From a bacterium (GTDB lineage Bacteria > Zixibacteria > MSB-5A5 > GN15 > FEB-12), in assembly GCA_030640905.1 (NCBI GenBank), contig DAOWIM010000268.1:1-5280 (forward strand): a stretch of DNA of 5,280 nt. Direction: 5' to 3'. Within the stretch, counting starts at the first letter, position 1. The number at the start of each line of letters is the position of its first letter. Below are positions 1 to 5,280 of this stretch, piece after piece. The notes under the pieces are model-generated. The model saw only the letters and a program-made list of their open reading frames with translations, searched no databases and was not told where the DNA came from. The position numbers and the translations under genes are program-made.

Positions 1-995
1 GGGAATGCAACAAACAGCAACTGGGCATAGTCTCCGAGGTGACGCGCCGATAAGAGGCCGTAGTCTCCGTGCGGATTCTTGCCTTCCAGGAGGAGAACAA
101 AGCTGGAGAACTCAAGGTTACTCGTTGCCCAGAAATAGCATCCGACAACGAGGGCCAGCATGCCCGCCAGTGATACACCGATGGCAGCGTTCGATCTCTT
201 TCGTCTCCGGCTCTGGACGGTCAGGAATATGGCGCCCGGCAGCAGAAAGAGAAGCGTGTAGTGAAAAATAACTGCGACAATAACCAGCAGCCACACTGCC
301 AGCAGGCGATTGGTAGTAAATTCTCGCTCAATTCTGATAGCCAGCAATGCAAACCAGAGGGTGAAAGCAACCACTACCGGTTCCACTCCGGCAAATCCAA
401 AATATAGAACTGTCTGTGGCCCCATAAACAAAATCAGGAACAGGAGCAGGCGTTTGATTCGTTGGGCGGATAGTTCGTGGGAGATATTCACCGCGGCCAG
501 GATTGACAGCGCCGAACAAATCCAGGCCAGTGTTTTCCATGCGTACATACCGGCGCGTTCACCTTCGACTCCGACCAGATCAACAAGGTAGTAGAGAGCC
601 GATACCACCAACGATACGCCAAACTCGAAGTAACGATGAATGACTGTCTCAGTTTGTGCGATCTGAGCGACTCGTAGATTGCCTCCGCCACCGATGATAG
701 AGTCGATCTGGAAAAAGACAAAGAGAGCGAACAATCCGAAAGCTGCGACGATGCCGGATCGTTTGACTTGCACCACCCGCTCCAACCCGGCGATTATTTG
801 ATTTGAAAAGGCCAGCAGACCGGCGGTGGCCAGTATCCATACGATTGGATACCAGAGCGGCGATAGTTGCCAATGGAGAAAAGCCCAGCAGTTACCAAAG
901 AGGCGAGGGCCGACTACTTGTCCCAGTACAGCGAGGGCGGCGATGCCGAATAGAAAATAGGTGTCTCTGGAACTTCTGTTCAACCGTTCGTTCAT
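1..995 (-). CDS. Polytopic membrane protein, GT-C glycosyltransferase-like (3' end outside window)
   Basis: Reading the minus strand from the ATG at 995, the frame stays open for 331 codons to the window edge, so the gene is C-terminally truncated here. The protein is very hydrophobic, with at least eight likely transmembrane helices (roughly residues 13-29, 50-70, 81-97, 124-142, 153-171, 182-200, 203-221, 231-260 and 271-291), separated by short basic loops such as QSRRRKRSNA (261-270). There is no cleavable signal peptide. The layout resembles the large GT-C-fold membrane proteins of uncultured diderms: a polar loop after an early helix (FFQIDSIIGGGG, 94-105), a YFGFAGVEP segment at a helix start (198-206), and a SARHLGDYAQLL segment near the visible end. 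Family membership is my inference from this style; no catalytic Asp motif is proven. It starts 7 nt after recR, with an AGGAG inside the recR 3' end, so it is probably translated from the same mRNA. Its link to recombination is likely positional only. Confidence 0.82.
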   Translation of the reverse strand, partial: MNERLNRSSRDTYFLFGIAALAVLGQVVGPRLFGNCWAFLHWQLSPLWYPIVWILATAGLLAFSNQIIAGLERVVQVKRSGIVAAFGLFALFVFFQIDSIIGGGGNLRVAQIAQTETVIHRYFEFGVSLVVSALYYLVDLVGVEGERAGMYAWKTLAWICSALSILAAVNISHELSAQRIKRLLLFLILFMGPQTVLYFGFAGVEPVVVAFTLWFALLAIRIEREFTTNRLLAVWLLVIVAVIFHYTLLFLLPGAIFLTVQSRRRKRSNAAIGVSLAGMLALVVGCYFWATSNLEFSSFVLLLEGKNPHGDYGLLSARHLGDYAQLLFVAF

Positions 996-1002
996 AGCGC
1001 GC

Positions 1003-1599
1003 TCAGTACTCCTGTCGCCCTTCCATGGCTCTGGTCAGGGTTGCCGAATCAGCGTATTCCAGATCGGAGCCAACCGGGAGCCCCCTTGCAATTCGAGTGA
1101 CCTTGATACCGAGCGGACGAATCAACCCGGCCAGATAAACGGCTGTAGCCTCGCCCTCGACATTCGGATTGGTGGCTATGATCACTTCGGTAACACCCTT
1201 TTTCAGACGCGTTATCAGTCCCATAATTTTCAGATCATCGGGACCGATCCCGTCCAGCGGCGAGAGGCAGCCGCCAAGAATGTGGAAGAGACCATCGAAT
1301 TCCTCGACTTTGTCCATAGCGGCCGCATCCGAAGTTTCTTCGACCACACAGATGACATCCTGCTTTCTCTGCGGGTCCGAACAAATACGGCACGGATCGC
1401 TCTCGGAGATATTGTTGCAGATCGAACAAAACCCGACCTTGTCTTTAACCTCGCGGATAGAGTCGGCCAGTTCGAAAGCATCCTCTCGTGACAGTTTCAG
1501 AATATGAAAGGCCAGGCGGGTGGCAGATTTTCTCCCGATCCCCGGGAGACGGGCCAGTCGATTAGCCAGTTTCTCAATAGATGCCGCCGATTTGAACAT
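1003..1599 (-). CDS. recR: Recombination mediator protein RecR
   Basis: RecR works with RecO (and RecF) to load RecA on SSB-coated single-stranded DNA during gap repair in the cytoplasm. The 198-aa length is normal for the family. Domains in order: an N-terminal helix-hairpin-helix DNA-binding motif (LPGIGRKSA, residues 18-26); a four-cysteine zinc finger (C58, C61, C70, C73); a Toprim domain from about residue 81, with the acidic pair EE at 87-88 and the conserved ATNPNVEGEAT segment (142-152); and the C-terminal RGLPVGSDLEYAD signature (172-184). The ATG at 1599 is the family start. An AGG lies 8 nt upstream, and a better AAGGA overlaps the ybaB stop about 14 nt upstream. It sits 17 nt after ybaB, the usual dnaX-ybaB-recR order, which suggests co-transcription and perhaps translational coupling. 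Nothing looks truncated or mutated. Confidence 0.98.
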   Translation of the reverse strand: MFKSAASIEKLANRLARLPGIGRKSATRLAFHILKLSREDAFELADSIREVKDKVGFCSICNNISESDPCRICSDPQRKQDVICVVEETSDAAAMDKVEEFDGLFHILGGCLSPLDGIGPDDLKIMGLITRLKKGVTEVIIATNPNVEGEATAVYLAGLIRPLGIKVTRIARGLPVGSDLEYADSATLTRAMEGRQEY

Positions 1600-1616
1600 C
1601 GTTTATACCTGATTCC

Positions 1617-1943
1617 TTAAAAGGGGAGATTCATGCCCGGAATATTGAGGCCACCGGTAATCGATGACATCTGTTCCTGCTGAATTTCCTGCACCTTCTG
1701 ACGTGCCTGGTTTACCGCTGCGGCAATAAGGTCCTGCAGCATTTCGATATCGTCTTTGTCGACAACTTCCGGATCGATTGTAATGGAGACGATTTCGTTC
1801 TTACCGTTGGATACAACCTTGACCATGCCGCCACCGGCGGTGCCTTCTACTTCCAGCTTGGCCAGTTCGTCCTGCATCTGCTGCATCTTGGCCTGCATCT
1901 GCTGGACCTGCTTCATCATATTTCCGAGACCACCTTTACTCAT
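1617..1943 (-). CDS. ybaB: YbaB/EbfC family nucleoid-associated DNA-binding protein
   Basis: A small nucleoid-associated protein; family members form dimers of tweezer shape that bind DNA and affect nucleoid organisation and gene expression. The 108-aa length is typical. Visible features: a glycine-rich start (SKGGLGNMM), a Gln/Met-rich amphipathic coiled-coil helix (about residues 10-33) with repeated QQMQ, the conserved GTAGGGMV turn (about 34-41), a beta segment with VSITIDPEVV, and a second long helix from DIEMLQDLI to QEIQQEQ. It ends in the characteristic SITGGLNIPGMNLPF tail. The ATG at 1943 has a good AGGAG about 7 nt upstream. The gene sits 29 nt after the dnaX tau stop and 17 nt before recR, the near-universal arrangement. 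Assignment is firm; the exact cellular role of this family outside a few model species is less settled. Confidence 0.97.
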   Translation of the reverse strand: MSKGGLGNMMKQVQQMQAKMQQMQDELAKLEVEGTAGGGMVKVVSNGKNEIVSITIDPEVVDKDDIEMLQDLIAAAVNQARQKVQEIQQEQMSSITGGLNIPGMNLPF

Positions 1944-1972
1944 TGTTTTCTCCTGAATTGCTATGTTGTTCG

Positions 1973-2503
1973 TTACTTGATTTTTCGCATACCAATGACT
2001 TCACCGTTAACCTTCTCCATCAGCTTTTTCAGTCGAGGTGATTTCTCAACAAGGTCCTCGACCTGATCTCGGGACATGGCGCCGTTCTGATTGCTGCGTT
2101 GAGGGCTGCGAATCGATTCGTCCACATCGAAACTTATACCGACATTAGCCCGAAAGTGTTCTCGGAGACAGTCGGTGATCGTCTTGTAGTTTTCCTTTTT
2201 CTCAATTACCTGAACACTTGTCGCTTCGGCTGTGCCGAAGGCCGCTTTGATCATATTATTTTCAAACCCTCTGACTTTCCCCATGCTCAACAGAGAGGCC
2301 AGCATCTGGCTTTTCCCTCTGAGAATTGTCAGAAATGCCTCCCACCCTGCCTTAATGATCGGCAGGTTGAGTGTCCTTGGCGAAGTGCCGGCAATTTCCG
2401 GGGTAGTCTCTGGCGTGGGGGTATCGGATTGATCGGACCGAATTGCTACCGGTCGGTCATCCTTTTTTTTTTTCTGATTGGCCGAACAGATCGCCGCGTC
2501 CAT
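1973..2503 (-). CDS. dnaX: DnaX tau-specific C-terminal region, in a shifted frame
   Basis: This frame overlaps the end of the N-terminal dnaX frame and continues to a TAA at 1973-1975. The part after the A run (about 162 aa) starts with a short Pro/Thr/Asp-rich linker and then a DnaX domain V-like fold: GWEAFLTILRGKSQMLASLL, a KAAFGTAEATSVQVIEKKENY segment split here by family-like hydrophobic spacing, and a terminal VNGEVIGMRKIK. In other bacteria the tau tail binds the Pol III alpha subunit and DnaB helicase. The ATG at 2503 has no Shine-Dalgarno and encodes residues already read in the main frame, so independent initiation is unlikely; I read the region as the tail of full-length tau. Joining through the A run as A10 gives E-K-K-K-D-D and a total of about 556 aa, a normal tau size. 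The intact reading frame argues against a decayed gene. Confidence 0.85.
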   Translation of the reverse strand: MDAAICSANQKKKKDDRPVAIRSDQSDTPTPETTPEIAGTSPRTLNLPIIKAGWEAFLTILRGKSQMLASLLSMGKVRGFENNMIKAAFGTAEATSVQVIEKKENYKTITDCLREHFRANVGISFDVDESIRSPQRSNQNGAMSRDQVEDLVEKSPRLKKLMEKVNGEVIGMRKIK

Positions 2504-3644
2504 TTGTACCGGTCGGGTCTTTCAGCGCGGTAAGGATTTCCTGCAGCCGAACAGTCGCCTCCATCTCAGCCATCTTGACAGCCGCTACTTCCAGTACCAG
2601 GCGATGATCCAGACCGCTTTTGAGATCGTAGTTGAGGTCGGCGCCCATCTTCATCAAACGGATGATGTCGCCAATCTGAAAATAGCCGGCCTGTTCGGTG
2701 AGTCTGGCCATGTCATCACCGGTCAGACCGAGGGGTGAGGCCAGTTCGGGGTCGGCTTTCAAGACCATAAGAAGTCGGAAATGCTCCATAAGTTCACCGA
2801 CAAAATCGTTGACATCGACTCCAGCCTGGAAAGCTGTGTCGATCAATCCCAGCGCAGCTTTGCTGTCCCGAGCTGCGATGGCTGCGGTAAAATCAAATAG
2901 CAACTGGGAATCAACCAGACCAAGGGCCGCAATGACATCCGCTTCGGTTATTTTCTCACCGGCGTACGCCGCGATCTGATCCAGTAACGACAGAGCATCA
3001 CGAACCGATCCATCGGCCTTGCGCGCGACTGTCTTGAGAGCTCCAGCCTCGACGACCATCTTCTCCTTCTCGGCGATATTACCAAGATGACGGGCGAGGT
3101 CAATTGCGGAGACGCGTTTGAAGTCAAACCGCTGGGTTCGGGAAAGAATTGTCTCCGGCACTTTTGTCGGTTCGGTCGTGGCAAAGATGAAAATGACATG
3201 CGGAGGCGGTTCTTCAAGAGTCTTGAGCAGAGCATCGAAGGCAGCCGCGGAAAGACGGTGGATTTCATCAATGATGTAAATCCGTTTTTGCCCGGAAGCC
3301 GGAAGGTAGCGAACATTTTCCCGCAGAGAGCGGATATCATCGACGCCTGTATTGGAGGCCGCATCAATTTCCAGCACGTCTAACGAAGAGCCACTGGTGA
3401 TCTCCGTACAGCTTGAGCACTTACCACACGGAGTCGGAGTTGGGCCTTCGCTGCAATTGAGTGCCTTGGCCAGAATGCGGGCGGTAGTAGTCTTGCCGGT
3501 ACCACGAGGGCCGCAGAAAAGATAGCCGCTGGCCACCCGTTCGTTGCGGATTGCATTTTGCAGGGTGGTAGTCACATGTTCCTGAGCGACCACATCCTCA
3601 AACAGCATTGGTCGGTACTTGCGGGCAAACACCAGATAGCTCAT
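2457..3644 (-). CDS. dnaX: DNA polymerase III clamp-loader ATPase DnaX, in-frame gamma-like form
   Basis: The clamp loader opens and loads the beta sliding clamp at primer-template junctions, using ATP. This 395-aa frame holds the complete ATPase core and lid: Walker A GPRGTGKT (residues 45-52), a zinc module (C64, C73, C76, C79), Walker B with DEIH (126-129), sensor 1 region FATTEPTKVPETILSR (154-169) with the trans-acting arginine finger R169 (SRT here rather than the usual SRC), and sensor 2 GSVRDALSLLDQ (212-223). Domain III helices follow to about residue 372. The start MSYLVFARKYRP is the canonical DnaX N-terminus, although no Shine-Dalgarno precedes the ATG. The frame ends QSEKKKG and stop, directly after an A11 run, which is close to where gamma ends in other bacteria. 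The tau-specific domain continues in another frame (1973-2503). The gene is first in a dnaX-ybaB-recR operon. Confidence 0.96.
   Translation of the reverse strand: MSYLVFARKYRPMLFEDVVAQEHVTTTLQNAIRNERVASGYLFCGPRGTGKTTTARILAKALNCSEGPTPTPCGKCSSCTEITSGSSLDVLEIDAASNTGVDDIRSLRENVRYLPASGQKRIYIIDEIHRLSAAAFDALLKTLEEPPPHVIFIFATTEPTKVPETILSRTQRFDFKRVSAIDLARHLGNIAEKEKMVVEAGALKTVARKADGSVRDALSLLDQIAAYAGEKITEADVIAALGLVDSQLLFDFTAAIAARDSKAALGLIDTAFQAGVDVNDFVGELMEHFRLLMVLKADPELASPLGLTGDDMARLTEQAGYFQIGDIIRLMKMGADLNYDLKSGLDHRLVLEVAAVKMAEMEATVRLQEILTALKDPTGTNGRGDLFGQSEKKKG
2463..2473 (-). other. dnaX A11 slippery tract (candidate tau/gamma recoding site)
   Basis: On the coding strand the run is GAA AAA AAA AAA GGA UGA in the main frame. 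With 11 A residues the frame stops at once (gamma-like). With 10 or 13 it continues into the tau tail. With 9 or 12 it stops at a TAG at 2446-2448. RNA polymerase slippage on such A runs generates the two products of Thermus thermophilus dnaX, and a ribosomal -1 shift at AAAAAAG does so in E. coli. Here a -1 ribosomal shift would not reach tau, so transcript slippage (or a +1 shift) is the better model. A weak 5-bp hairpin (GACCG/CGGTC, 2450-2454 with 2436-2440, 9-nt loop) lies 8 nt downstream. A homopolymer miscall is the main alternative. Confidence 0.7.
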
Positions 3645-3652
3645 AGACGTCT

Positions 3653-3658
3653 AATATA
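3653..3658 (-). promoter_or_regulatory. Candidate -10 element of the dnaX operon promoter
   Basis: On the minus strand TATATT ends 8 nt before the dnaX ATG (within TACTATATTAG). A start site 6-7 nt downstream would fall 1-2 nt from the ATG, giving a leaderless or near-leaderless mRNA. This agrees with the lack of any Shine-Dalgarno before dnaX. I find no convincing -35 hexamer at 16-18 nt (TTCCGC at 17 nt is poor), so this is tentative. Confidence 0.35.
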
Positions 3659-3679
3659 GTACAAAAAGCCGGTTGGCGG

Positions 3680-3694
3680 AATCATATTTTGATT
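3680..3694. repeat. Inverted repeat AATCA-N5-TGATT in the divergent intergenic region
   Basis: A perfect 5-bp inverted repeat (3680-3684 and 3690-3694) with a 5-nt AT-rich centre overlaps the candidate -35 of the rightward promoter and lies about 22 nt upstream of the candidate dnaX -10. It could be an operator for a dimeric regulator, but repeats this short also occur by chance in AT-rich intergenic DNA. Confidence 0.25.
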
Positions 3695-3715
3695 TATCCG
3701 ACTATTCGGTATATT
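3689..3715 (+). promoter_or_regulatory. Candidate promoter for the outer membrane protein pair
   Basis: A TTGATT (3689-3694) and a TATATT (3710-3715) are separated by 15 nt, slightly short for a sigma-70-type promoter. Transcription would start near 3722, inside the GGAGAAAG that serves as ribosome binding site, so the true start may lie a little upstream. The -10 hexamer is identical to the one proposed for the divergent dnaX operon. Confidence 0.33.
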
Positions 3716-3723
3716 GGGTCGGA
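3697..3723. repeat. Inverted repeat TCCGAC-N15-GTCGGA around the -10 and ribosome binding site
   Basis: A perfect 6-bp inverted repeat (3697-3702 and 3718-3723) flanks the candidate -10 element; the right arm covers the GGA of the ribosome binding site of the following gene. A second short repeat, CCGA-N4-TCGG (3698-3701 and 3706-3709), overlaps it and would compete in RNA. If transcription begins upstream, the outer pairing could hide the ribosome binding site; otherwise it could be a protein-binding site. Confidence 0.27.
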
Positions 3724-3731
3724 GAAAGTGA

Positions 3732-4337
3732 TTGTTGGTGAGAAGTATCATTACAAATTCACAGATAAACAAGACAGCGCTGCTATTGGTCATTATCATG
3801 CTATTTGGTGTGGCCGGAGCGGTTGCAGCGGACAAACGGCTTGAAAGAGGTGCCTTTGGCATTAAGGCGGGATGGATTGCCGCCACTGATTTCTCGATGA
3901 ATTGGAAGGTGCCACGACCGAATTCAACCGACTACACGACCAAGGTTGGGCTGTATGCCGGTGTTTTCTATGACATACCGATTATGCACCGGCTGTTGCT
4001 CAGTCCGGCGATTGATTTGCTGGATATCAATGTTGTCGATGAGCGTCAGTGGATGATTGATGTCAGTCTCGGGATCAAGCGAGTCCTGCATCGCAGGGGC
4101 AGCTCGGTGGCGGTGAAGCCGGGGATTGCCATCGGGTATGCCTATTTGGCCGAATTCCGCCCCATGAAAAAAACCGAATACATGACCTGGAAAGTGTTGG
4201 TCGAGGCAGCGTTTCTCGTCAACAAGCGGTATTCCTACGTTCTTGAATTTTCTGTCACAGGAACTGATGGTGGCAACAGCGAGGTCGATGTGGAAACAAA
4301 CCCGATAATCGGTCTCAGGTTCGGAGTAGCTTATTAG
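3732..4337 (+). CDS. Secreted outer membrane beta-barrel-like protein (first of tandem pair)
   Basis: A protein of up to 201 aa that I do not recognise as a named gene. It has a Sec signal peptide: a basic start, a hydrophobic core (about 16-29, ALLLVIIMLFGVAGA) and a cleavage site near AVAA-DK (33/34). The mature part shows alternating polar/nonpolar stretches typical of small beta-barrels: AFGIKAGWIA (41-50), KVGLYAGVFYDI (71-82), WMIDVSLGIKRVL (107-119), SVAVKPGIAIGYAYL (125-139), and a final PIIGLRFGVAY ending in Tyr, as barrel C-termini often end in an aromatic residue. No enzymatic motif is visible. The start is uncertain: TTG at 3732 is 7 nt after GGAG (3721-3724) and is the best fit, but TTG 3735 and GTG 3738 are in frame; a stop at 3729 blocks extension. 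It is 19 nt upstream of a similar gene, so they are probably one operon. Confidence 0.83.
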   Translation: MLVRSIITNSQINKTALLLVIIMLFGVAGAVAADKRLERGAFGIKAGWIAATDFSMNWKVPRPNSTDYTTKVGLYAGVFYDIPIMHRLLLSPAIDLLDINVVDERQWMIDVSLGIKRVLHRRGSSVAVKPGIAIGYAYLAEFRPMKKTEYMTWKVLVEAAFLVNKRYSYVLEFSVTGTDGGNSEVDVETNPIIGLRFGVAY

Positions 4338-4356
4338 GGAGGGGAACAGACGAACA

Positions 4357-4977
4357 ATGAAAAAAACGCTTATTTTATGGTTCTTGCTCGCAACTCTTGT
4401 CGCTGGATCGACGCTGGCGGGTTCATCTATTGGCCTTAAGCTGGGTGTGACCGCGTCACGACAACATTATGACTATTCTAACATTGATGATCCTAAACTC
4501 GACTGGCGCCATGACATTGAGTGTGGCCTGTTGGCAGAGGTTACAATCACGGGTGGACTCTCTGCAAGAGGTGAGGTTTCTTACGTTACTAAGGGCATGA
4601 AAGTTAACATGCTCACAACTAACTACTTCGGTTATCCCACGATTGTTCCGTCAAGCAACTATGTAAGGTACGTATCCGTTTCGCTTCTGCTAAAAACACG
4701 ACTGCCTATTTCTCTGGGGCGGTTTTATGCTCTGGCCGGGCCGCGGATTGACAAGCAGGTCAGCTATCACGGTGAGACGGTATTCAAATGGCGTTATGAC
4801 GATTTTGAGAGTTCGGTTTTTGGCGTGACCGTCGGTCTGGGACAGGAGTTGCAGATAGGTCCGGTGGCGCTTTTCCTTGAGGGTCTCTACCACCACGATT
4901 TTGGTTATGCCTATAAGCTCCAGACTCTGACTGTACATAATCGAGCATTTTCGATCCTTGTTGGGATCAGAATCTGA
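4357..4977 (+). CDS. Secreted outer membrane beta-barrel protein, OMP_b-brl-like (second of tandem pair)
   Basis: A 206-aa protein with a clear signal peptide, MKKTLILWFLLATLVAGSTLA, likely cleaved after residue 21 (TLA-GS). The mature part resembles the small porin-like/outer membrane beta-barrel families (PF13568 or PF13505 type): first strand SIGLKLGVTAS (24-34), a long pair GLLAEVTI / LSARGEVSYVTKGMKV (57-83), then the characteristic YVSVSLLLKTRL (105-116) followed by FYALAGPRIDKQVSY (123-137), GVTVGLGQEL (156-165), ALFLEGLYHHDFGYAY (171-186), and a final SILVGIRI strand. No catalytic residues or OmpA peptidoglycan-binding domain are present. The ATG at 4357 has a strong AGGGAGGGGA (4336-4345) about 11 nt upstream, overlapping the stop of the preceding gene, which suggests translational linkage. 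The function (structural, transport or adhesion) cannot be told from sequence. Confidence 0.87.
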   Translation: MKKTLILWFLLATLVAGSTLAGSSIGLKLGVTASRQHYDYSNIDDPKLDWRHDIECGLLAEVTITGGLSARGEVSYVTKGMKVNMLTTNYFGYPTIVPSSNYVRYVSVSLLLKTRLPISLGRFYALAGPRIDKQVSYHGETVFKWRYDDFESSVFGVTVGLGQELQIGPVALFLEGLYHHDFGYAYKLQTLTVHNRAFSILVGIRI

Positions 4978-5070
4978 GCCTTGCCGGAAGTCAATTCTTC
5001 TCTGGGCAAAAAACCTCTTGGCCAGTGATTTTTCGTATATTATCCTGTATCGCCCGTGAGGTTCGGGATG

Positions 5071-5099
5071 GTGACGATCTGGACTCAACGGACGATAAT
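5071..5099 (+). promoter_or_regulatory. Candidate promoter of the tRNA-Ala gene
   Basis: GTGACG (5071-5076; 4 of 6 match to TTGACA) and GATAAT (5094-5099; 5 of 6 match to TATAAT) are separated by exactly 17 nt. Transcription would start near 5106, leaving a leader of about 18 nt before the tRNA, which suits a tRNA gene. A weaker pair, TTGGCC (5018-5023) and TATCCT (5041-5046), also has 17-nt spacing and could be a second promoter. Confidence 0.45.
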
Positions 5100-5123
5100 G
5101 AGAATGAGATATTTGTGTCGACT

Positions 5124-5196
5124 GGGGCAGTAGCTCAGTTGGGAGAGCGCCACGTTCGCAACGTGGAGGTCGTGGGTTCGATCCCCGCCTGCTCCA
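5124..5196 (+). tRNA. tRNA-Ala (anticodon CGC)
   Basis: A complete 73-nt cloverleaf reads codon GCG. The acceptor stem GGGGCAG (5124-5130) pairs with CTGCTCC (5189-5195) and contains the G3-U70 wobble (5126 with 5193), the main alanine identity element, with discriminator A5196. The D stem is GCTC/GAGC (5133-5136, 5145-5148). The anticodon stem CCACG/CGTGG (5150-5154, 5162-5166) closes loop TTCGCAA, with CGC at 5157-5159. The variable loop is 5 nt. The T stem GTGGG/CCCGC (5172-5176, 5184-5188) closes TTCGATC. The 3' CCA is not encoded and must be added after transcription. No rho-independent terminator follows in the visible sequence. Confidence 0.97.
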
Positions 5197-5231
5197 TTTG
5201 AATACTGGTCGATAAAGTGGTTTATGGAAGT

Positions 5232-5280
5232 ATGAAAGCGTCGATATTGACCCAAGCTCCAATCGACATAAAACAGGCTA
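5232..5280 (+). CDS. Possible start of a further gene (3' end outside window)
   Basis: An ATG 35 nt after the tRNA opens a frame of 16 codons that stays open to the window edge (MKASILTQAPIDIKQA). An MKA(S/A)xL opening followed by a short polar strand is common at the N-terminus of zinc-type medium-chain dehydrogenases, among others, but 16 residues cannot establish a family. GGAAG lies too close (1 nt) to the ATG to be a good ribosome binding site, and GTG at 5217 is an in-frame alternative start. Confidence 0.3.
   Translation, partial: MKASILTQAPIDIKQA

Noticed and set aside
961..1491. A 176-codon plus-strand frame opposite recR
   Set aside because: It is the antisense shadow of recR, which has a complete set of family motifs; the shadow protein has no recognisable domain.
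2099..2533. A 144-codon plus-strand frame opposite the dnaX tau tail
   Set aside because: It is antisense to the DnaX C-terminal domain and crosses the T11 homopolymer, with a low-complexity VILFFFLIG stretch arising from it.
1973..3644. dnaX as a decayed pseudogene
   Set aside because: Both parts keep intact family motifs, there is a single frame break, and it lies exactly in a homopolymer at the known tau/gamma boundary. Recoding or a run-length error explains it better than decay.
4981..5009. Stem TTGCC/GGCAA with inner GAAG/CTTC as a terminator after the barrel genes
   Set aside because: The stem is interrupted by an uneven bulge and is followed by A residues rather than a U run on the plus strand, so it does not look like an intrinsic terminator.
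4690..5262. A 190-codon open frame on the minus strand
   Set aside because: It runs antisense through the second barrel gene and the whole tRNA. Its RRGSNPRPPRCERGALPTEL-type stretch is the usual translation of a reversed tRNA, a known false gene.
1..5280. Mobile elements, CRISPR arrays, phage genes or a defence system
   Set aside because: No transposase, integrase, terminal repeats, spaced direct repeats or defence-type domains are seen; nearly all sequence is accounted for by housekeeping or envelope genes and the tRNA.

Overview
The window is a compact, ordinary chromosomal segment from a diderm (Gram-negative-type) bacterium. Two adjacent genes encode secreted beta-barrel-like outer membrane proteins, which implies an outer membrane. 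The style of the polytopic membrane protein and the barrel proteins would fit an uncultivated lineage near the FCB superphylum (Zixibacteria-like). That placement is a weak inference from protein style, not from a marker gene.

Minus strand, about 1-3644: a replication/repair operon in the classic order dnaX - ybaB/ebfC - recR. It is followed after 7 nt by a partial gene for a polytopic membrane protein that runs off the left edge and is open over all 331 codons seen. The intergenic gaps are 29, 17 and 7 nt, so the four genes are probably co-transcribed from a promoter just right of dnaX.

The most notable feature is in dnaX. The frame that starts at the correct N-terminus (clamp-loader AAA+ ATPase) stops directly after a run of eleven A residues (minus strand, 2463-2473). 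The tau-type C-terminal domain follows in another frame, to 1973. A one-base loss in the run (A10) would join them into a protein of about 556 aa. This is either a programmed tau/gamma slippage site, as known in principle from Thermus and E. coli dnaX, or a homopolymer error in the assembly.

Plus strand, 3732-4977: two tandem genes, 19 nt apart, for small secreted beta-barrel proteins, transcribed divergently from dnaX. The 87 nt between them and dnaX carry two candidate -10 elements and several short inverted repeats. Plus strand, 5124-5196: a complete tRNA-Ala(CGC) with a plausible promoter upstream. The last 49 nt may hold the start of another gene. I see no insertion sequence, CRISPR array, phage gene or origin.
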